A stretch of DNA of 64,000 bases from Rhodamnia argentea. Its lineage: Eukaryota > Streptophyta > Magnoliopsida > Myrtales > Myrtaceae. The translations under genes were made by a program, and so were the position numbers. The stretch spans positions 34,416,934 to 34,480,933 of the forward strand of contig NC_063151.1 in assembly GCF_020921035.1 (NCBI RefSeq), given 5' to 3'. Positions 59,571-64,000 of the stretch are shown here, in pieces. The notes beneath the pieces are model-generated. The model made no database searches and was not told the origin of the DNA. It worked only from the letters and a program-made list of their open reading frames with translations. Positions within the stretch are counted from its first letter, which is position 1. Each line of letters starts with the position of its first letter.

Positions 59571-60024
59571 GGAGTTAATATTACGAAAAATCTCAAACTA
59601 ATACACCCGTGGCAAATTTATCCAAAACTATTTTTTTAACCAAAAAGAAAAAAAACTGTTACACCTATTACAAATTTACTCCAAACTGGTACACTTGTGA
59701 TAATTTTACTCTCCGCTAGTTTTCGTCAAATTTTACGATCAAATTGCTGAGTTAGATGACACATGGTAGTTGACGGGTGTAGTCATTTGGGGTATTTACT
59801 CTTTGTTTGTCACGTGTATTAATTTGGAGTTTTTCATGGTATTAACTCAATTTAAAGATAAATTTATCATAAGTATATCAGTTTGAGATAAATTTTCACA
59901 GATGTAAAATTTTTTTTAAACTTATTATAAGTGTACCAGTTTGGGATTTTACATAGTCAAAAAAGTGGTTTGGGGTAAATTCGTTACAGGTGCATGGTTT
60001 AGATATTTTCGTAGTATTAACCCT
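59571..60024. mobile_element. MITE-like element, AGGGTTAATA family, copy 2
   Basis: Begins GGAGTTAATATTACGAAAAAT and ends ATTTTCGTAGTATTAACCCT, an inverted repeat matching copy 1 at 29458-29816. Internal phrases ('CAAATTGCTGAGTTAGATGA', 'AAGTGTACCAGTTTGGGATT') are in the same order. It lies about 370 bp before the CAP-G start. A-rich flanks could be a target duplication but are not decisive. Confidence 0.6.
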
Positions 60025-60391
60025 AAAAAAAATGAGCACATGAACGATTTAAAAGTACGTATTTAGGGGCCATATTGGTCATATCGTACTAATGAATCAG
60101 AAAAGATTAGAGAAAACAGAAAAAGAAAATGAAGAATTCAGAGGGAGCTATTGAGAAAGCCCGAACCCGTATAGATATAGCCGGAGGCCCGGTTATTCAG
60201 AGACAGATATACAAGAGAGCCCGTACAAAATCAACGGCCCACGGGCCTCAAAACTTCGTAGTCATACCCGACTCTGAATTTTCCCGCCCGAATTCAAAAA
60301 ACGAAAAGCAATTTTCCTGGAAAAATGAATCTGAAAGCAGTCTCGTACTCGGTCCTCGAAGAAGAAGAAGACGACGACGACGCCGACGACG
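60025..60391 (+). promoter_or_regulatory. CAP-G promoter and leader
   Basis: Upstream region of CAP-G. A GAA/GAC triplet-rich tract (60358-60390) lies directly before the start. An upstream ATG at 60129 opens a 99-codon frame that overlaps the main start out of frame; it matters only if transcription begins before it. Confidence 0.4.
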
Positions 60392-63300
60392 ATGGGCGAC
60401 GAAGTCGCGGTCAGAGACGAGCAACTGATGCGTAGGATCGCCAAAATTCTCGAAGAGGCTCGCGCCTCGCACGCCACGCACAACCGGAAGGTCAAGGAGC
60501 TCTCGGCCCTCCGGTCGCACCCCAATTTCTTCGCCTCCTTCTCCAGAACCCTAGTTCCCCTCTTCAGCTTCCAGCAGCGCAATTCGTCCGCGGAGCGCAT
60601 CGTGCGGTTTGTTGCGGCCTTCACCTGCGCTCCCGCCCCAAAAGCCTCCTCAGGCTGCGACAATGCCTTCCTGGAGAAATTCCTTGGTTTCCTCCTCGTC
60701 GCTGCCTCTGCCTCCAATAAGACAGTGAGGTTTCGTGCTTGCCAGATCATTTCGGAGGTAATGACTCGGAAATTCAGTCCCCCTGAGAAGTAAAATTTTA
60801 ATTTGAAGTTACTTTAGCTGAGAATTACTTAGACAGAAATAAATCTAGGACCGGGTGATATTTTGTGAGGTAGAAGCACGAGCCGATTACCCGTTTATGC
60901 ATTTTTGAGATGGATGGTAGTTTACTTCACTTCCATTGAATACACTTTAAATGTTTATCTGTGAAGCATGTATTCTGACAAGGAAAAGTTGACAAAGGAT
61001 TGTTTCTCCAAATTTACTGTCTTGTATTGTTTTCCTGTGGAAATTCTTTCTCTGAACCATATTATGGTAAAGAATGCTGGCTTTAATATTGTTTTGTCAT
61101 TGCAGATTATATTACGACTTCCCGACGACGCAGAAGTCGACAATCAAGTGTGGGATGAGGTGATTGAGGGCATGATTCTTAAAGTCAAAGACAAAGCCGC
61201 TGTTGTCCGCATGTTTGCAATTAGAGCTCTTTCGCGTTTTGTGAATGATTCCGAGAATACTGACATCCTGGATTTGTTCCTCGAAGTACTTCCATTGGAG
61301 CCTAATGCGGTGAGATATGTTCATTCTTATTTTCGCTAATTCCTTTGGGTTTTGTGATTGAAGACGAGGTCAAGATTCCTCATCTGTACTTGCTGAGATG
61401 ATGTAGAACTAAGAAGTACTTGCTACTGTTAGGCAATAAAGGTACATTGACCAAACGGCAGCTCCACCTGGCTATTATAAGCAGTAATCACGGTGAAATT
61501 ATTTACATCATCATTGTTTGTTAGTTGGTGACATAAGAGATGTAACTTGCCAGTAATTGATGGCAACTATAAAGGAAGTTCTTTTCTTGTGGCTTTGCTC
61601 AGTTGCAGTGATAGGCACTGCTCTGTCAGTCTCTGAACACAAGCTTATAGGGAAATTAAGTAGCAGCTTTTTTTTTTGCTTATTCTAATAATTGTGGTCC
61701 TAAGCAGGAAGTTCGTAAGACATTGGTGCTTTCGCTGCCGCCATCAAATGCAACTTCGCAAGCAATAATTGATTGTACCTTAGATGTGAGTGATTCAGTA
61801 CGTAAAGCATCCTACTGTGTTTTAGCCAATAAGTTTCCCCTCCAAAGCCTTAGGTAAGTTCTTGTTTTTATCTCTTGATATTTCTGTTGTTCTTTTTTAT
61901 CTTCCTTATCTCCATAGTTGTCCGGCATTATACACAATATCAATTGCAAATTACTGGTCAAATTTGGTGCATTTTGTAGTTATTAGATCTTTAATATTTC
62001 CGTTGATGGTGCAAGATTGTTTCTTGCATCATTTGGCTTAGAGAAGCATACAACTGATATGCTTCCGTTGTATTATTATGTAATTCACATAAAAAAAATG
62101 GCTTAACTAGTTCCCTTGCTTTTTGGTGTTTTTCATTTATTTATTTTGACTATTCTAGTATTAAACATCGAACAATAATTCTCCGGAGGGGGCTTGCTGA
62201 CCGTTCGGTAGCTGTTGCAAAGGAGTGTCTTAAGTTGATGAGAGATGAATGGCTCCTCAAGTCTTGCAAGGGAGACCCCATGGAACTTTTGAAGTATCTT
62301 GATGTTGAGACTTATGAACCAGTCGGTGAATCAGTGATGGAGGCTTTGCTGAAAGACGGATTTGTAAAAATTCGTGAAGATGAAAGCATTCAGCACTACA
62401 TAGGATCACACTCTGACAAAACTGAGGCTGGTAGGCTTTTCAGACATTAATTGATATTTCAAGTGATCATTTTGTAGTCTCTACTCATACAACCCTCATG
62501 TATGCATTTTTTGCTCTTTCCATTTTAGAAATCTCATGATTCTTATAAGGGGATTTGTGTCTACGGCCATTGAATTTCCGGATCCCAATGTGGTCCGACA
62601 TATTTTGACATTCACTTGGCATGCTCCTTTTCTAGTGTTGGATTTCTGGAAATTGCAGTTATCAAGTTCTTCCTGGAGAAACAAAGATCTCTTTGGGAAT
62701 CTAAAATTGGTCATGAATTGTTCAATGACAAATGCCAAAAGTTTTGTACTCCTTATAAGTTAGTTGCAATAATGTAATTAACCCTCATTGAGAGAGATGT
62801 GCAAAAGGAGCGTGTCCTTTGGGCCTTTTCAAGTGCATACATGCATGTATGTTTCCATACATAGACAAGCTGTGCAAAGTGAAGTTGAGCATGCTGAGTT
62901 TCACCTACAGTTACTCATTTTTTTGACACCTCATCGAAAAAGTTTTTGCAAACAGTTAGGGCATGTCTGGATAAGCTTTTATTTTTTTCGTTTTTTTTAT
63001 TCAAATCTTGTGACGGACGTACTTTGGTTTTTTCTTAGCCCGTAATACCTGAAACTTTCACAATATATAAACTTTGACTAGTAAATTCACATATAACTTT
63101 TTCGAAATTTATATAATTGGTGGGAAACAGCTAGTGTTGCTTTTGCCTTTTGCCGAAGCATAAATAAACACACCCTTAACTAGTTAGGCAGCAATACTTG
63201 ACCACTTCAAATTGGATTTGTTGACAATGCCTGCATGTCCCTAATGTTTGGCTTAAAATATTGGTTCATCAAGCACGGAAAAGGTATCAAAAAAAGAAAA

Positions 63301-64000
63301 AAGCGTGGAAAAGGTCTGTAGAAGCCCTTCCATCAACTTAGATTAATCATCTAGCTTGTTGCTTAGCTATTGAGACTCTTCACACTTGTACTTTCATCTA
63401 TTCTCTTGTTACAATACAACTTAGAAGCACCTGTGGGTACCCCATATTTGATATCACAGCGGTTTTTAAATCCAGGGGAATTATCTGCTGGCACCCAAAA
63501 CATCAGACTTATGGAAGCAGAAGCTGCTCTTTACTGGAGGGTTGTTTGCAGGCACTTACAAACTGAGGCACATGTACGGACAGACTGTCAGACTTTCTTG
63601 ATATGCTTTGCACTTGATTTTCTTTAAAGAGGGATGAGATTCCAATATTTCTATAATGTGTTGTCAGGAAAGTGTCTCTTTTACATTTATATTTTTTTAT
63701 CAACTAACTCCATTGTCAACATTCACTTTTGTGATTTTTAGAACAAGAGTCCATCACTTCATCGTATGTTTTCGGTAGATGTAAACAGTAGGTACTTAGA
63801 TCTCAGTTAAATGGATAACAGTCTCAGTCACTCAATTTTAATTTGAGTTAACATGAGCATCCAAGCACTGCATTTTTCCAGAAAAATATGTTTTGGTAAT
63901 CTTTGGACTGCAAAAGAAGACTATTTTTCTATTATATTGTCGTGAAGGTATCCAACACTTCTCATTTTTAATAAATTCTGGAAAACTTTGATTGCCGTCA
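60392..64000 (+). CDS. CAPG: Condensin complex subunit 3 (CAP-G), 5' part
   Basis: CAP-G is the HEAT-repeat subunit of condensin I, which compacts mitotic and meiotic chromosomes. Five exons are visible: 60392-60757, 61106-61309, 61708-61853, 62159-62430, 63425-63573, all with GT-AG borders and closing phases, giving 379 aa; the last reads ...CRHLQTEAH before a GT donor at 63574. Sequence fits the family: KVKELSALRSHPNFFASF, RFRACQIISE, KVKDKAAVVRMFAIRALSRF, LDVSDSVRKASYCVLANKFP, LMRDEWLLKSCKGDPMELLK, and EAEAALYWRVVCRHLQTEAH. Full plant proteins are about 1000 aa, so over half lies beyond the window. From 63574 to the end I find no exon I would trust. The ATG at 60392 gives the family N-terminus. 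Confidence 0.9.

Overview
This is a stretch of nuclear DNA from a dicot plant. Its genes are split by many short GT-AG introns, the spacers are AT-rich and full of transposon remnants, and the products are plant-specific or plant-type proteins (P-class PPR protein, cytosolic glutamine synthetase, plant nicastrin, BLOS2, CAP-G). Plastid-derived fragments and a Copia retrotransposon confirm a plant nuclear context. The styles of dispersed repeat remind me of Myrtaceae genomes, but that is an impression I could not test.

Layout, left to right. (1) 0.5-0.9 kb: a broken ginkbilobin-2-like (Gnk2/DUF26) secreted protein gene. (2) 2.5-9.7 kb, plus strand: a complete 16-exon nicastrin gene. (3) 11.35-11.85 kb, minus: a two-exon BLOS2 (BLOC-1 subunit 2) gene. 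(4) 12.8-18.6 kb: gene-poor DNA with a polyamine oxidase fragment, an inverted-repeat element, a trnN fragment, a piece of plastid ycf4 and a GC-rich degenerate repeat. (5) 20.0-20.5 kb, plus: a GFA/CENP-V-like zinc protein. (6) 22.96-24.78 kb, minus: an intronless 607-residue PPR protein. (7) 25.0-27.6 kb: a young Mutator-like element with long terminal inverted repeats and a perfect 9-bp target duplication, nested inside an older inverted-repeat element. (8) 28.6-29.2 kb, minus: an intronless plant protein of unknown function. (9) 31.1-47.1 kb, minus: a 17-exon kinesin-light-chain-like TPR gene with a degenerate Copia element lying antisense in one intron. (10) 48.0-51.5 kb, minus: a complete 12-exon cytosolic glutamine synthetase (GS1), whose promoter abuts a 451-bp tandem repeat array. 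(11) 52.6-60.0 kb: repeat-rich spacer. (12) from 60.4 kb, plus: the first five exons of the condensin I subunit CAP-G, which runs off the window.

I rebuilt exons by hand from reading frame and splice consensus. For the four multi-exon genes with many introns the phases close exactly: nicastrin 666 aa, GS1 356 aa, TPR 566 aa, CAP-G 379 aa so far. Two introns appear to use GC-AG splice sites.

The genes do not form a functional cluster: protein processing, endosomal trafficking, organellar RNA processing, nitrogen assimilation and chromosome condensation sit side by side, as is usual in plants. I found no clear new molecular system. The most interesting non-gene structures are the 451-bp array next to GS1, the nested Mutator-like element, and the 88-bp duplication built around a hairpin inside the TPR gene.
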